A stretch of 64,000 bases of DNA from positions 1 through 64,000 of the forward strand of contig NZ_VIRF01000065.1 of assembly GCF_008107685.1 (NCBI RefSeq), read 5' to 3'. A program made the position numbers and the translations under genes. This stretch comes from Novosphingobium sp. BW1 (GTDB lineage: Bacteria > Pseudomonadota > Alphaproteobacteria > Sphingomonadales > Sphingomonadaceae). A model generated the notes under the pieces. That model was not told the DNA's origin. It did no database searches and saw only the letters and a list, made by a program, of their open reading frames with translations. Shown here piece after piece: positions 44,503 to 54,007 of this stretch (position 1 is the first letter of the stretch; every line of letters starts with the position of its first letter).

Positions 44503-47025
44503 ATGGGTAATCTGGCGAAGTTTCTTGCCGCTTCTGCGATCTGCGCCCTGGCGCAGCCATCTGTGGTGCAGGCGCAGGAAACGGGATCCGGGGACGCGCA
44601 GGACAGCGATGCGCGCATGCGCGCCGAGCCCGTCCTCGATGCCATCGTCGTAACCGCGCGCCGCCGCTCCGAGGATGTTCAGGACGTGCCTCTGGTGGTG
44701 AACACCGTGACCGCCGAGGAATTCGCCGAACTCAACATACGCGACTTCACGGATGTGCAGCAACTTGTGCCGGGCCTGCAACTGGGCACCAGCTCCAACT
44801 CCTTCGGCGCCAATGCGCAAATCCGCGGTGTCAACATGGAGGTCGCCGCCAGCGGCTTCAACAACACCATTGAGTTCTATCAGAACGACGCGCCGATCCT
44901 GCCGCAGGTTGTGCTGCAGCAAACCTTCGATATTGCGCAGGTCGAAGTGCTGCGTGGCCCCCAGGGCGCACTGCGAGGCCGCGCTTCGCCGTCGGGCTCG
45001 ATGATCGTGACGACCCACAAGCCCGACCTCTACGAGATCGGCGGTTACGTCGCGAGCACGGCCAACGACATCGGCACCATCAACGTGAACGGCGCGCTCG
45101 GCATCCCGGTCATCGAGGGCGTTGCTGCCGTTCGAGTCGCCGGGATTTTCGCCGAGGACGAGATCGACCGGGTTACCACCATCTACCCGACTTTTGAGGG
45201 CCGTGATCCCTTCGCGCGGAGCAAGGGCGGACGCATCACAGCGGTTGTCCAGCCCACTGACTGGCTGCGCCTGGAAGGTGGCTACCAACGATTGGACCGC
45301 AAGCGCCGCAACTACGATCAGGCCGAATCCTTCAGCCAGGTGAGCGACCTGCTGGGCGACAGCCCGGTTCTGGTCACAGCCGGAGATCGCAACGCAATTG
45401 CCGAGGACGCGCGTAGCAGCACAGAGACGTATGAGATCTTCAACTGGCAAGGCCAGGCCAGCTTTGCCGGGCAGAGCCTGATCTACGTCGGCTCGCGTCT
45501 GGATCAGGACATCGCCAGCACCGAATCGCTCGACCACGGCGGTTTCTTCCGGGGCTTTGAGTATTACCAGAATACGGCCGGCGGGGCGGTTGCCACCAGC
45601 CATGAAATCCGCCTCCAGAACGAGGAAATGGTCGCGGGCATGTTCGACTACGTGGTCGGCGCTTTCTTCCGCACCACCGATTCGAACAACAGGGTCTTTC
45701 GCGACGGCCCGATCACGTTGCCCGCAGCGTTTGGTGGCGGGATCGCGGCTCTGACGCAGCAGGACATTTTTTCGGCGTCGAAGACCGACGAAAAATCGTT
45801 CTTCGGCAACGTGACCGTGCATATCGGGGATGCAACCCAGATCTCGGGCGGCGCGCGCTACATCAAGTTCAAGTCCACCAACGAAATTACGCTGAACGCG
45901 GTGAACCAGCTCGATCCTGCTGACCGCAGCCTGCTGGCCTCAACGCCTCTGGGCATCGGTCTCAACGAGTCCGATATCGACACCGACAAGCTGATCTATC
46001 AGGTCAGTGCCCAGCACAACTTTACGCCTGATGTCATGCTCTACGCCAGCGTAGGCAGTTCGTTCCGGCCGGGCCTGTTCGCGGTGGGCGATTTCAGCGT
46101 CAACCAGTCGCCGCTCGAACGCTCGTTCCAGCAGACCGACGATGAGACTTCCACTTCTTACGAGCTGGGCCTCAAGACCACGCTGATGGGCGGTCGCATG
46201 CGCCTTAACGTCGCGGGTTATTTCCAGGAATTCAATAATTACCCCTACCGCGTACCTGGCGCCAGCGGGATCGGCGGCGTCTACTTTGTCGATTATTCGT
46301 TCGACCAGCAGAGCCAGACAATCAATCCGCGCGTCAACCGCTTCAACTTTGTTTCGGGCGTTCCGGTCGAAGTCTGGGGCATGGAAGGCGAACTGAGCCT
46401 GGAGGCCACGCCCGATCTCAACATCAGCCTGGTGGCCTCCTACGCGGACGGCAAGATCAAGGACGGGGTCATTCCCTGCAACGACTTCCTGAACCCGGAT
46501 GGGGTGCCGGATTCGCCCGCGAGCGCGCCGAGCCTTGGCGAGCTGATGGGCGTGGTCGGCGCCGACAACGTTTCCGCCTGCACGGTCAACCAGGCGGCCT
46601 CGAACCAGCCCCGGTTCTCGGCCACGGCTATGGCGGAATACTCGCGCCCGATCTCGAACCGGGTCGATGCCTTCGTGCGCGGGCTCTACAGCTTCTACGG
46701 CAAGAGTGGGGGCGATCCCACCAACGCCTGGGACAGCGTCAAGCAGTATGGCCTGTTCAATGTATTCACCGGCATCCGCGATCCGCAAGGGGCCTGGGAA
46801 GTCACGCTGTTCGCCAAGAACCTGTTTGAGATGGAACGCGTGACCGAGCGCTCGCTGCCGCTCAGCAGCCAGTATCAGACCTTGCCGCTGCAGGGCTTCG
46901 GGCCGACCGGACCGATCTTCGGATCGCCGCAGAACGCCTCGTTCACCAGCACCTACACCAACATCCGGATGACCCCGCCGCGTGAGTTCGGGATCAACAT
47001 CCGCTTTACCTTCGGCGCGCGCTGA
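44503..47025 (+). CDS. TonB-dependent outer-membrane receptor (second)
   Basis: An 840-residue receptor with a signal peptide (MGNLAKFLAASAICALAQ, cleaved near VQA-QE) and the TonB box DAIVVTARRRSED. The plug has IRGVNMEVAASGFNNTIEFY and VEVLRGPQGALRGRASPSG, followed by a C-terminal beta-barrel ending INIRFTFGAR. ATG 44503 was preferred to 44497 because GGGAG lies six bases before it. It opens an operon with an EthD-like protein, an SDR and an aldehyde dehydrogenase, so it probably imports their substrate. A hairpin follows the gene. Confidence 0.93.
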   Translation: MGNLAKFLAASAICALAQPSVVQAQETGSGDAQDSDARMRAEPVLDAIVVTARRRSEDVQDVPLVVNTVTAEEFAELNIRDFTDVQQLVPGLQLGTSSNSFGANAQIRGVNMEVAASGFNNTIEFYQNDAPILPQVVLQQTFDIAQVEVLRGPQGALRGRASPSGSMIVTTHKPDLYEIGGYVASTANDIGTINVNGALGIPVIEGVAAVRVAGIFAEDEIDRVTTIYPTFEGRDPFARSKGGRITAVVQPTDWLRLEGGYQRLDRKRRNYDQAESFSQVSDLLGDSPVLVTAGDRNAIAEDARSSTETYEIFNWQGQASFAGQSLIYVGSRLDQDIASTESLDHGGFFRGFEYYQNTAGGAVATSHEIRLQNEEMVAGMFDYVVGAFFRTTDSNNRVFRDGPITLPAAFGGGIAALTQQDIFSASKTDEKSFFGNVTVHIGDATQISGGARYIKFKSTNEITLNAVNQLDPADRSLLASTPLGIGLNESDIDTDKLIYQVSAQHNFTPDVMLYASVGSSFRPGLFAVGDFSVNQSPLERSFQQTDDETSTSYELGLKTTLMGGRMRLNVAGYFQEFNNYPYRVPGASGIGGVYFVDYSFDQQSQTINPRVNRFNFVSGVPVEVWGMEGELSLEATPDLNISLVASYADGKIKDGVIPCNDFLNPDGVPDSPASAPSLGELMGVVGADNVSACTVNQAASNQPRFSATAMAEYSRPISNRVDAFVRGLYSFYGKSGGDPTNAWDSVKQYGLFNVFTGIRDPQGAWEVTLFAKNLFEMERVTERSLPLSSQYQTLPLQGFGPTGPIFGSPQNASFTSTYTNIRMTPPREFGINIRFTFGAR

Positions 47026-47036
47026 CAGGCGGGGGT

Positions 47037-47063
47037 GGGCCATGCCGGGATCCGGCGTGGCCC
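47037..47063 (+). terminator. Hairpin after the second TonB receptor gene
   Basis: GGGCCATGCC pairs with GGCGTGGCCC (one wobble) around seven bases, 11 bases past the stop. It has no T-run, so it may only attenuate transcription or stabilise the receptor mRNA end before the next gene at 47143. Confidence 0.45.
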
Positions 47064-47142
47064 AGCGTGGCAGCGATGGTTGGGCGTGCCCGTTGCTCGA
47101 GCTGGCCCGGCCGCTAGATTAGAGCACGGAAGAGGAGGCTTC

Positions 47143-47931
47143 ATGGCCCGTTACGTGACCTTGCACCTGCACAACATCGCGGCGGGGCGCGAGGCGGACT
47201 ACGCCGCGTGGTTCGACGAGGAGCACCGCTCCCGACTTGCCGGGTTGGAAGGCTTCCTTTCGGCCGATCGCTTCGAGATCGCCGACGTTCAGATCATGCC
47301 CGACATCGACCAGCCCTGGCGGTTCCTCAGCTTCTACGAGTTCGATTATCAGGTGCCCGACCGGGACATTCCCAAGCTCGGTCGCCTGCTTGAAGGGCCG
47401 CGCTGCGCCGGGCTCATTGACGATGGGAACGAGAGCGAGCGGCTCTACACCTACAATATGTATTCCGACTGGCACGTCGGCCCCAACTGGCAGCAGGGCA
47501 AACCGCTCTCGGGGTTGTTCATCATCCCGGCCAACCTCGTGCAGGGGCGCGAGGAGGACTACCATCGCTGGTACGACGAGGTGCACATCCCCGAAGTCAG
47601 CCGCGTGCCCGGCTTTGTGGGCATGAAGCGCGGGCGGCTCGCGGGCACCCAGTGCAACCCACGACGCTACTGCCCGGGAGGAGAGCTGGTGGTCTGCGCG
47701 CACCAGACCGACAACCTGCTTTTCAGCGTCAAGGATTTCTCGGCGCGCGCGCGCGGCATCTCGCCCAGCGGTGTGGCGATGGAGCCGCGCTCTACGGCAG
47801 GCTCGTTCGCGCGCACGGTCCACTTCTTCACGAAGATCAGCGGTGAGATCTGGGACGGGGGCATCGCCTACGCAGGCGATTTTTCGGCCTATCCGGAAAA
47901 CTGGGAACGCCAGCCAAGACAGGAGGCCTGA
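47143..47931 (+). CDS. Two-domain EthD-like (dimeric alpha-beta barrel) protein
   Basis: The 262-residue protein has two similar halves. The first contains LHNIAAGREADYAAWFDEEH, then LAGLEGFLSADRF. The second contains NLVQGREEDYHRWYDEVHIP, then RVPGFVGMKRGRL. Each half looks like a dimeric alpha-beta barrel domain of the EthD/monooxygenase type, so one chain may fold like a dimer. Such proteins often support oxygenases or act as small cofactor-free enzymes. GGAAGAGGAGG precedes the ATG. The function is unknown. Confidence 0.7.
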   Translation: MARYVTLHLHNIAAGREADYAAWFDEEHRSRLAGLEGFLSADRFEIADVQIMPDIDQPWRFLSFYEFDYQVPDRDIPKLGRLLEGPRCAGLIDDGNESERLYTYNMYSDWHVGPNWQQGKPLSGLFIIPANLVQGREEDYHRWYDEVHIPEVSRVPGFVGMKRGRLAGTQCNPRRYCPGGELVVCAHQTDNLLFSVKDFSARARGISPSGVAMEPRSTAGSFARTVHFFTKISGEIWDGGIAYAGDFSAYPENWERQPRQEA

Positions 47932-48672
47932 GTGGCAAAGACGATCGTGATCACGGGCGCGGGCGAGGGGCTGGGCAAGGCGCTCTCGCGCCGCTTCTGC
48001 GAAGACGGCGACAAGGTGGTGATGCTAGGCCGCACGCTGGCCAAGCTGGAGACCGCTGCCGCCGAATTCGGCCCCAACTGCATGGCGGCGCACTGCGATA
48101 TTGGCGATCCGGATTCGGTGCGCGAAGCCTTTGCCACAATCGCCAAGGTGCATGCGGGCATCGATGTTCTCATCAACAACGCGGCCGTCTATGTGCCTTT
48201 CACGCTGGAGGACGCCGAGGACGCCGATATCCTCGCGCAGATCACCACCAATGTCGCAGGCCCCGTCTTTACCGCGCGCGAGGCGGTCAAGTCGATGCCT
48301 TCGGGCGGGCACATCATCAACGTCACCAGCGAGAGCGTCGACCTCGCGATCCCGATGCTGTGGTTCTACGCGGCGACCAAGGGTGCGGTCGAGCGCTTCG
48401 GCAAAGGCTGGCGCGAGGAGCTGGCGGGCAAGGGCATCCGCGTGACGACGGTGCGCGCGGGCAAGATGTTCGGTGAGGGCAAGACCGGCAGCGGGTGGTC
48501 GATGGAGACCACGATGCGGTTTGCCAAAGCCTGTGCCGACGCGGGCATGCCCATGCAGGAGCAGCCGATCACCGACTTCGCTTCGCTTCTGCCGACATTC
48601 CGCACGATCGTGGATTCGCCCGAGGACCTCAATCTCGATCTCGTGACCCTGGGCGCGCGCCGCCCGGTCTGA
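47932..48672 (+). CDS. Short-chain dehydrogenase/reductase
   Basis: A 246-residue enzyme with TGAGEGLG, LINNAAVY and the catalytic set in NVTSES and YAATK. The start is GTG at 47932, with AGGAGG six bases upstream. It lies directly after the EthD-like gene. It probably oxidises a secondary alcohol or reduces a ketone in the pathway fed by the second TonB receptor. Confidence 0.9.
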   Translation: MAKTIVITGAGEGLGKALSRRFCEDGDKVVMLGRTLAKLETAAAEFGPNCMAAHCDIGDPDSVREAFATIAKVHAGIDVLINNAAVYVPFTLEDAEDADILAQITTNVAGPVFTAREAVKSMPSGGHIINVTSESVDLAIPMLWFYAATKGAVERFGKGWREELAGKGIRVTTVRAGKMFGEGKTGSGWSMETTMRFAKACADAGMPMQEQPITDFASLLPTFRTIVDSPEDLNLDLVTLGARRPV

Positions 48673-48695
48673 CCTTGCTGAAGACAGGACACCCT

Positions 48696-50174
48696 ATGAC
48701 GCTTCTTCCCCCGGCCCGCCTCTATATCGACGGCGAACTGCGCGATGCGCAAGGCGGCGAGACTTTCGAGGTCATCAACCCCTGGACGAGCGAGGTGGCT
48801 GGCGTGGCCGCCGATGCCACCTGTGCGGACGTCGACGCCGCGATCGCCGCGGCCCGCCGCGCCTTCGACGAGACCGACTGGGGGGATCCTACCAACCGGG
48901 GCAATCGTGTCGCGCTGCTAAAGAAGCTGCGCGTGCTGTTCGAGGAGAACAGGGACCGGCTTGCCGCGCTGGCCCGGTTCGAGGCGGGTGCGGCTCTTGG
49001 TGCGGTGGGCATGGCACATGTCGATACCGCCAATCAGGGTTGGGACGATTACCTAGCTGTCTTCGACCAGGTGACCTGGGAAGAGGACCTGGGCAATCGT
49101 GATTTCCGCGGCTTCCCCTCGCACCGCAAGGTTGTGTACGAGCCGGTTGGCGTGGTGGCGGCTATCACGCCCTGGAACGTGCCGCACTACGTCAACGTGG
49201 GCAAGGTCGTCGCCGCGCTGCTGGCGGGCTGCACCGTCATCCTGAAGCCAGCCCCCGATACGCCGGGCATGGGCGCGATCTGGGGCGAGCTCGCCGCAAA
49301 AGCGGGCTTTCCTGCCGGCGTCCTCAACGTCGTCTTCGGCAAGGACCCGGCCGCGGCGGGCGAGCAACTCGTCCAGGACCCGCGCGTCGACCTTGTGAGC
49401 TTCACGGGTTCCACCGGAGTGGGCAAGCGAATCATGGCGGCGGGCGCGGCGACCTTGAAGCGCGTCTTCCTCGAACTGGGCGGCAAGAGCGCCAAGATCG
49501 TGCTTGACGATGCGCCCGACTTCGCGCGCGAATGCGCGCAGTCGATGCTGGTCTTCCACGCCGGGCAGGGCTGCGCGGTCCAGTCGCGCCTGCTCGTTCC
49601 GCGCAGTCGCTACGAAGAAGCCAAGGCGGGCCTTGCGATGGCCTATCAGGGCTTCGGCGACAACTGGGGCGGCATGGACGAGCCAACCCACATCATGGGC
49701 CCCGTCGTCAGCGCCCGGCAGATGGAACGGGTGCTGGGCTACATCGAACTGGGCCAGCAGGAAGGTGCGACGTTGCTGGCTGGAGGCAAGGCCCGTCCGG
49801 ACAAGGGTGGGGGCTATTTCATTGAACCTACGTGCTTTGTCGATGTGGACAATTCCATGCGCATCGCGCAGGAGGAAATCTTCGGCCCGGTCCTGGTGGT
49901 GATCCCCTACGAGGATGACGAAGACGCCATCCGCATTGCGAACGAAAGCCAGTACGGTCTTTCGGGCGGGGTGGTTTCCGCAGATCAACTCCGGGCCGAA
50001 CGCGTGGCCCGCCGGATACGGACGGGATCGATCAGCGTTAACGGTGGGATGTGCATTGCCGGGGACCTGCCTTTCGGCGGGTTCAAGGGTAGCGGAATGG
50101 GGCGTGAGTGGGGCCTTGCGGGCATCGAGGAGTTCCTCGACAGCAAGGTCATCGCGACGCGCCTGGCGTCCTGA
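48696..50174 (+). CDS. Aldehyde dehydrogenase (second)
   Basis: A 492-residue enzyme with Glu260 (FLELGGKSA) and Cys293 (AGQGCAVQSR) and the cofactor segment ITPWNVPH. It lies 23 bases after the SDR gene, fitting an alcohol to aldehyde to acid sequence. The protein has the usual length for the family. Confidence 0.92.
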   Translation: MTLLPPARLYIDGELRDAQGGETFEVINPWTSEVAGVAADATCADVDAAIAAARRAFDETDWGDPTNRGNRVALLKKLRVLFEENRDRLAALARFEAGAALGAVGMAHVDTANQGWDDYLAVFDQVTWEEDLGNRDFRGFPSHRKVVYEPVGVVAAITPWNVPHYVNVGKVVAALLAGCTVILKPAPDTPGMGAIWGELAAKAGFPAGVLNVVFGKDPAAAGEQLVQDPRVDLVSFTGSTGVGKRIMAAGAATLKRVFLELGGKSAKIVLDDAPDFARECAQSMLVFHAGQGCAVQSRLLVPRSRYEEAKAGLAMAYQGFGDNWGGMDEPTHIMGPVVSARQMERVLGYIELGQQEGATLLAGGKARPDKGGGYFIEPTCFVDVDNSMRIAQEEIFGPVLVVIPYEDDEDAIRIANESQYGLSGGVVSADQLRAERVARRIRTGSISVNGGMCIAGDLPFGGFKGSGMGREWGLAGIEEFLDSKVIATRLAS

Positions 50175-50240
50175 AGTAGGCGCCTTGTGGTATGGGGCCT
50201 TCTGACACAGGTCAGGACGCAGTGATGGATTGAAGGTAAC

Positions 50241-50903
50241 GTGAGCGAAGGCCTGAAAGATACCAACCAGCAGGGGCAGAAGCTGGGCAAGAAGGGCAAA
50301 ATCACCCGCGAGCGCATCCTGGCGGCCTCGCGGGAGCTGATCGACGATCCGGCCTGTGAGTTTTCCCTGAGCGCGGTGGCTCGGCACACCGGCCTGCGCA
50401 TGTCCTCGATCTACACTTACTTCGCCGATCTGCCCGACCTGTTCCTGGCCGTGCTCGATCCCGTCGCGCGCGAGGCCGAGGAGGCTTACCTTACCTTTCT
50501 GCGCACGCGCTGGGCGGACGGGGAGATCGATGCCCGCGCAGCCGAACTGGTCCAGGCTTTCTACGCTTACTGGGAGCGGCACAGTCGGCTCCTGCACCTG
50601 CGCAACCGGCTGGCTGACCAGCACGAGCGCTCCGTTCTGCTCCAGCGCATTGCCATGGCGCGCACGGTCGTTCGCCTGCTCGGCTGGCAGATGGGCGGCG
50701 ATCCGGACGAGGTAACCGGGGATCCCTATGACCTTGCCAGCGTGCTCTACACCGGGCTCGAGCGTGTGGTGACTATTGCCACCGATACTGAGCTGAAAGC
50801 CTGCTATCCGGCCGATATCAAGCCTCGCTTTGAAGGCGCCACGCTGCGCCAGCAGTCGCGCCTTCTGGCGCTGGCCATCAAGGATCAGCGCGCGGCTGCG
50901 TGA
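50241..50903 (+). CDS. TetR-family transcriptional regulator (second)
   Basis: A 220-residue regulator with the helix-turn-helix at about residues 20-65 (TRERILAASRELIDDPACEF, then SLSAVARHTGLRMSSIYTYF). The start is GTG at 50241 after GAAGG. It is last in the receptor operon and may repress it. It converges on the enoyl-CoA hydratase gene. Confidence 0.87.
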   Translation: MSEGLKDTNQQGQKLGKKGKITRERILAASRELIDDPACEFSLSAVARHTGLRMSSIYTYFADLPDLFLAVLDPVAREAEEAYLTFLRTRWADGEIDARAAELVQAFYAYWERHSRLLHLRNRLADQHERSVLLQRIAMARTVVRLLGWQMGGDPDEVTGDPYDLASVLYTGLERVVTIATDTELKACYPADIKPRFEGATLRQQSRLLALAIKDQRAAA

Positions 50904-50929
50904 GGTGGCGAGATATTAGGAAGACGATT

Positions 50930-50949
50930 CCGAGGGCGATGGCCCGTGG
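50930..50949. repeat. Hairpin remnant of the dispersed repeat
   Basis: CCGAGGGCGATGGCCCGTGG repeats the last hairpin of copies A and B with mismatches, 26 bases after the TetR stop and before the converging enoyl-CoA hydratase gene. T-rich sequence follows. Confidence 0.5.
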
Positions 50950-50964
50950 ATCTGGCCTTCTTCT

Positions 50965-51771
50965 TCAGTCCGCCTTCTTGCCACCCAGCTTGGCGAGATA
51001 GGCCTCGATCCGGGCGAGGTAGTCCGGGTTCAGCATGAGCGCGCTGTTGGTCAAGCGCTCCACTTGGCGGGCGGTGTCGCGTCCCACTTCGGCAGCCATC
51101 TCGATCGCGATCTTGGCGGCACCCATCTGCTCGGCGCTGTTCTTGGTCAGGTGACGGCAGAAGTCGAGGGCCGCGTCCTCGAACCCCTCGTCGGGCAGCA
51201 CGTCGTGGACGAGACCCATGACGTGGGCCTTGTCGGCATCGGCCTTGCGATTGGCCATGACCAGCCAGCGCGCCCAGTGGGGGCCGCAGATCCGGGTCAG
51301 GCGGCTGACCCCGTTGGAGGCAGGCAGGACGCCGAAGATGCCTTCGGGGAAGGCGAACTCGGCGCTCTGGGCGGCCAGCCGAAAGTCACAGGAAAGCGCC
51401 ATCTCCAGGCCACCACCGACGCAAGGTGCGTGGATGGCGCAGACGATCGGCTTCTCGATGTGCTCCATCTCGTCGTAGATGCGCTGCATGCCGAACAGGC
51501 CGGTGCGGTGGTTTTCACGAATGGCGCCGGCACTACGGGGCTGGGCCGAGGGTGCCCCACTGCGCAGGTCCGCGCCCGAGCAGAAATAGCGCCCGCGCGC
51601 GCGGATTAGCAGGACCCGCAGGTTCGGATCGTCGCGCAGGCGGGCCACGGCCTCGTCGAACAGCGCCAAGGTCTGGGCCGACAGGGCGTTGAGCTTTTCG
51701 GGCCGGTTCAGGGTCACGACGAGAACGCCGTCGATGACCTCGCTCAGGAGGTGGGGGGCATCCTCGCTCAT
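50965..51771 (-). CDS. Enoyl-CoA hydratase/isomerase (crotonase family)
   Basis: A 268-residue protein with LNRPEKLNALSAQ, the oxyanion region CSGADL, and the catalytic glutamates in GGGLEMAL and FPEGIFGVLP. It adds water to an enoyl-CoA or isomerises it. ATG at 51771 matches the usual family start. It is the last gene of the minus-strand operon with the fused acyl-CoA dehydrogenase, an SDR and a ferredoxin. Confidence 0.9.
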   Translation of the reverse strand: MSEDAPHLLSEVIDGVLVVTLNRPEKLNALSAQTLALFDEAVARLRDDPNLRVLLIRARGRYFCSGADLRSGAPSAQPRSAGAIRENHRTGLFGMQRIYDEMEHIEKPIVCAIHAPCVGGGLEMALSCDFRLAAQSAEFAFPEGIFGVLPASNGVSRLTRICGPHWARWLVMANRKADADKAHVMGLVHDVLPDEGFEDAALDFCRHLTKNSAEQMGAAKIAIEMAAEVGRDTARQVERLTNSALMLNPDYLARIEAYLAKLGGKKAD

Positions 51772-51799
51772 GGGGCGCTCTTTCGTTTCGGGCCGGGCA

Positions 51800-54004
51800 T
51801 CACGCGCGGGTCCGGGGCATGCCCAGTGCACGCTCGGCGATCATCGAGCGGTGGACCTGGCTGGTGCCGCCGTAGATGCGCGTGCCGTGGGCATGGCGGT
51901 AGCTTTGGTTGATGAGCTGCGCGGCACCCTCGCGCTTGGTGAGCGAGAGCGGGGCGGTCAGGTCAAGGAGGTCGCGCGCATCATCCATGAAGCGCTCGGA
52001 GGAGAACATCTTCGCCATCGGGCCATAGGCAAGGTTCGGCTTCTTCTCGACCGATGCCCAGCCTGCGCGGTGCTCGAACAGTTCCGAGACGAGCACGGCG
52101 GCCAGCGCGCGGGCGAGGCGGGCGCGGACCTGCGGTTTCTCGATCAAGCGCCCGTTGCCGTTGGGAATGGCACGGCACAGCTCCTCGGCGGCTTCAAGGT
52201 TGGCGTACATCGCGTTGGCAAAGCCGCCGCCGTGCTCCAGCTCGAGGGCCAGGCTCATCGTGCGCACGCCCCCGTCGACTTCGCCTAGGCGCCAGCTGTC
52301 GGGGACGTAGACGTTGTCATAGAAGGTGATGTTGGTGCGCTCGTCCTGAAAGGTGTGCACGGGCTGGATCGTGATGCCCGGCGCCTTCAGGGGCACGATG
52401 AACATCGTCAGGCCCTTGTGCTTGGCGACTTCGGTGTTGGTGCGCGTGAGCATGAGCACGTAGTCGGCGAGGTTGGCGCCACTGGTGAACATCTTGGTGC
52501 CCTCGATCCGCCAGCCCTCGCCATCGCGCGTGGCGCGGGTCTGGGCGGCGAAGACGTCCGAGCCGGAACCGGGTTCGGAGTAGCCCAGGCTGGCGATGGC
52601 CTCGCCCGCGACGATGCGGGTGAGCACTTCGTCCTTCAGCTCTTTCGAACCAGCGCGGGAAATCATCAGGCCGACCATTTCGGCGACGCCCGCTGCCGGG
52701 TTGGAATAGCCGTGCTTTTCCAGTGCTCGGCGCGAGGCTGCGCGCGCATAGGGCCCAACACCGCGCCCGCCCAGCTCCGGGCTGGAGAGGAAGAGCAGGC
52801 CGGCCTCGGCCATCTTCTTGTGGAGTTCGGGGACCCAGCCTTCCCAGCTGTAGTGGAACTTGGCTCGCATCTCGGGCGTGACGCTGGCGTCCATAAAGGC
52901 ATCGATCTCGGCGATCATGGCGCGTGCCTCCTCGCCGATGTCGAACTCGATGGGCAGGTCGCCGACGTCAGGTAGCGGCGGGGGCACCTCGCCATAGAGA
53001 CGTTCGCCCGCCTCGATCAGAAGCTGCGCGGGATCGCCCAGCACCAGCGGCCAGGACTTGGCGCGCAGGGCGTAGAGGTAAATGTCGTATTCGGTGGTCA
53101 GGCCGTATCCACCGAAGGTCTGGATTGCCTGGCTGACCGCGCTGGCGGCTGCATCCGCGCCCCACCACAGCGCCAGCGAGACCAGCGCGGCCGCGTTTGG
53201 TGCGCCATCGGCCAGCGCGCGGATCGCGCGCCAGGTGAGCAGGCGTGTGCCATCGACCTCACACAGGTTGTCGGCAAGCGGGTGGCTGATGGCCTGGAAC
53301 TGGCCGATGGGTTGGCCGAACTGCTTGCGCTCGCAGGCGTAGTCGGCCGCCATCTGCACCGCCTTGCGGCCGAGCCCGGCGAGCGTGGCGGCGGTGAGCA
53401 GCTTCCACTCCTCAAGCGTTGCCGCAAAGAGGGCAAGAGCCTCCTCACCTTCGCCAAGAACGCGTGGACTGGCTTGCGCGAAATCGACCTCGCACAGGCC
53501 ATCGCTGGCAAGGTTCGCCTCGCCCTTGCGGGCCGTCGCGGGGACCTCGTATAGCACGATGGTATCGTTGCTGCGGGCGATCACCATTTCGGCGTGCTCA
53601 CCGCAAGGGATGAACTGCCGCGGCGCCGTGCTCACATCGCGTAATGCGAGCGAGGCGACACGTTCGCCTGCCACCACGGCGGCAAGAGTGTCATCGAAGG
53701 CGCTATCTCCCAGCATTGCGATGAGGCGTGCGGCGAGCAGGGTCTCGGCGATGGGGCCGGAGGGAAGAGTACGGCCCACTTCCTCCATCAGCACTGCGGC
53801 ATCGAACGTGCCCAGGCCCAGCCCGTCGCGCGCTTCGGGAACGCGTAGCAGGAAGGCGCCAAGCTGGGCCATTTCGGCCCACAGCGTGGCATCGAAACCG
53901 ACCTGTTCGCTGGCGCGTAGACGTTCGGGTGTCAGGTGGTCATCGAACAGGCGCGCGAAACTCTCGCGCATCATCTCCTGTTCGGCGGTGATCTCGAAGT
54001 TCAT
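51800..54004 (-). CDS. Fused two-domain acyl-CoA dehydrogenase (FadE34-like)
   Basis: The 734-residue protein is two acyl-CoA dehydrogenase units in one chain, each about 365 residues. The N-terminal unit has RKQFGQPIGQFQAISH and FGGYGLTTEYD, with the catalytic-type Glu305. The C-terminal unit has GYSEPGSGSDVFA, GTKMFTSGAN and YGGTSQVHRSMIAERALG. Single-chain fusions of this size are known for mycobacterial FadE34, which acts on steroid side chains; most bacterial family members are 380 residues. It would desaturate a bulky acyl-CoA before the hydratase encoded next. Confidence 0.88.
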   Translation of the reverse strand: MNFEITAEQEMMRESFARLFDDHLTPERLRASEQVGFDATLWAEMAQLGAFLLRVPEARDGLGLGTFDAAVLMEEVGRTLPSGPIAETLLAARLIAMLGDSAFDDTLAAVVAGERVASLALRDVSTAPRQFIPCGEHAEMVIARSNDTIVLYEVPATARKGEANLASDGLCEVDFAQASPRVLGEGEEALALFAATLEEWKLLTAATLAGLGRKAVQMAADYACERKQFGQPIGQFQAISHPLADNLCEVDGTRLLTWRAIRALADGAPNAAALVSLALWWGADAAASAVSQAIQTFGGYGLTTEYDIYLYALRAKSWPLVLGDPAQLLIEAGERLYGEVPPPLPDVGDLPIEFDIGEEARAMIAEIDAFMDASVTPEMRAKFHYSWEGWVPELHKKMAEAGLLFLSSPELGGRGVGPYARAASRRALEKHGYSNPAAGVAEMVGLMISRAGSKELKDEVLTRIVAGEAIASLGYSEPGSGSDVFAAQTRATRDGEGWRIEGTKMFTSGANLADYVLMLTRTNTEVAKHKGLTMFIVPLKAPGITIQPVHTFQDERTNITFYDNVYVPDSWRLGEVDGGVRTMSLALELEHGGGFANAMYANLEAAEELCRAIPNGNGRLIEKPQVRARLARALAAVLVSELFEHRAGWASVEKKPNLAYGPMAKMFSSERFMDDARDLLDLTAPLSLTKREGAAQLINQSYRHAHGTRIYGGTSQVHRSMIAERALGMPRTRA

Positions 54005-54007
54005 GGC

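Noticed and set aside
44143-45822. Open frame of 559 codons on the minus strand
   Set aside because: Antisense of the second TonB receptor; no family resemblance.
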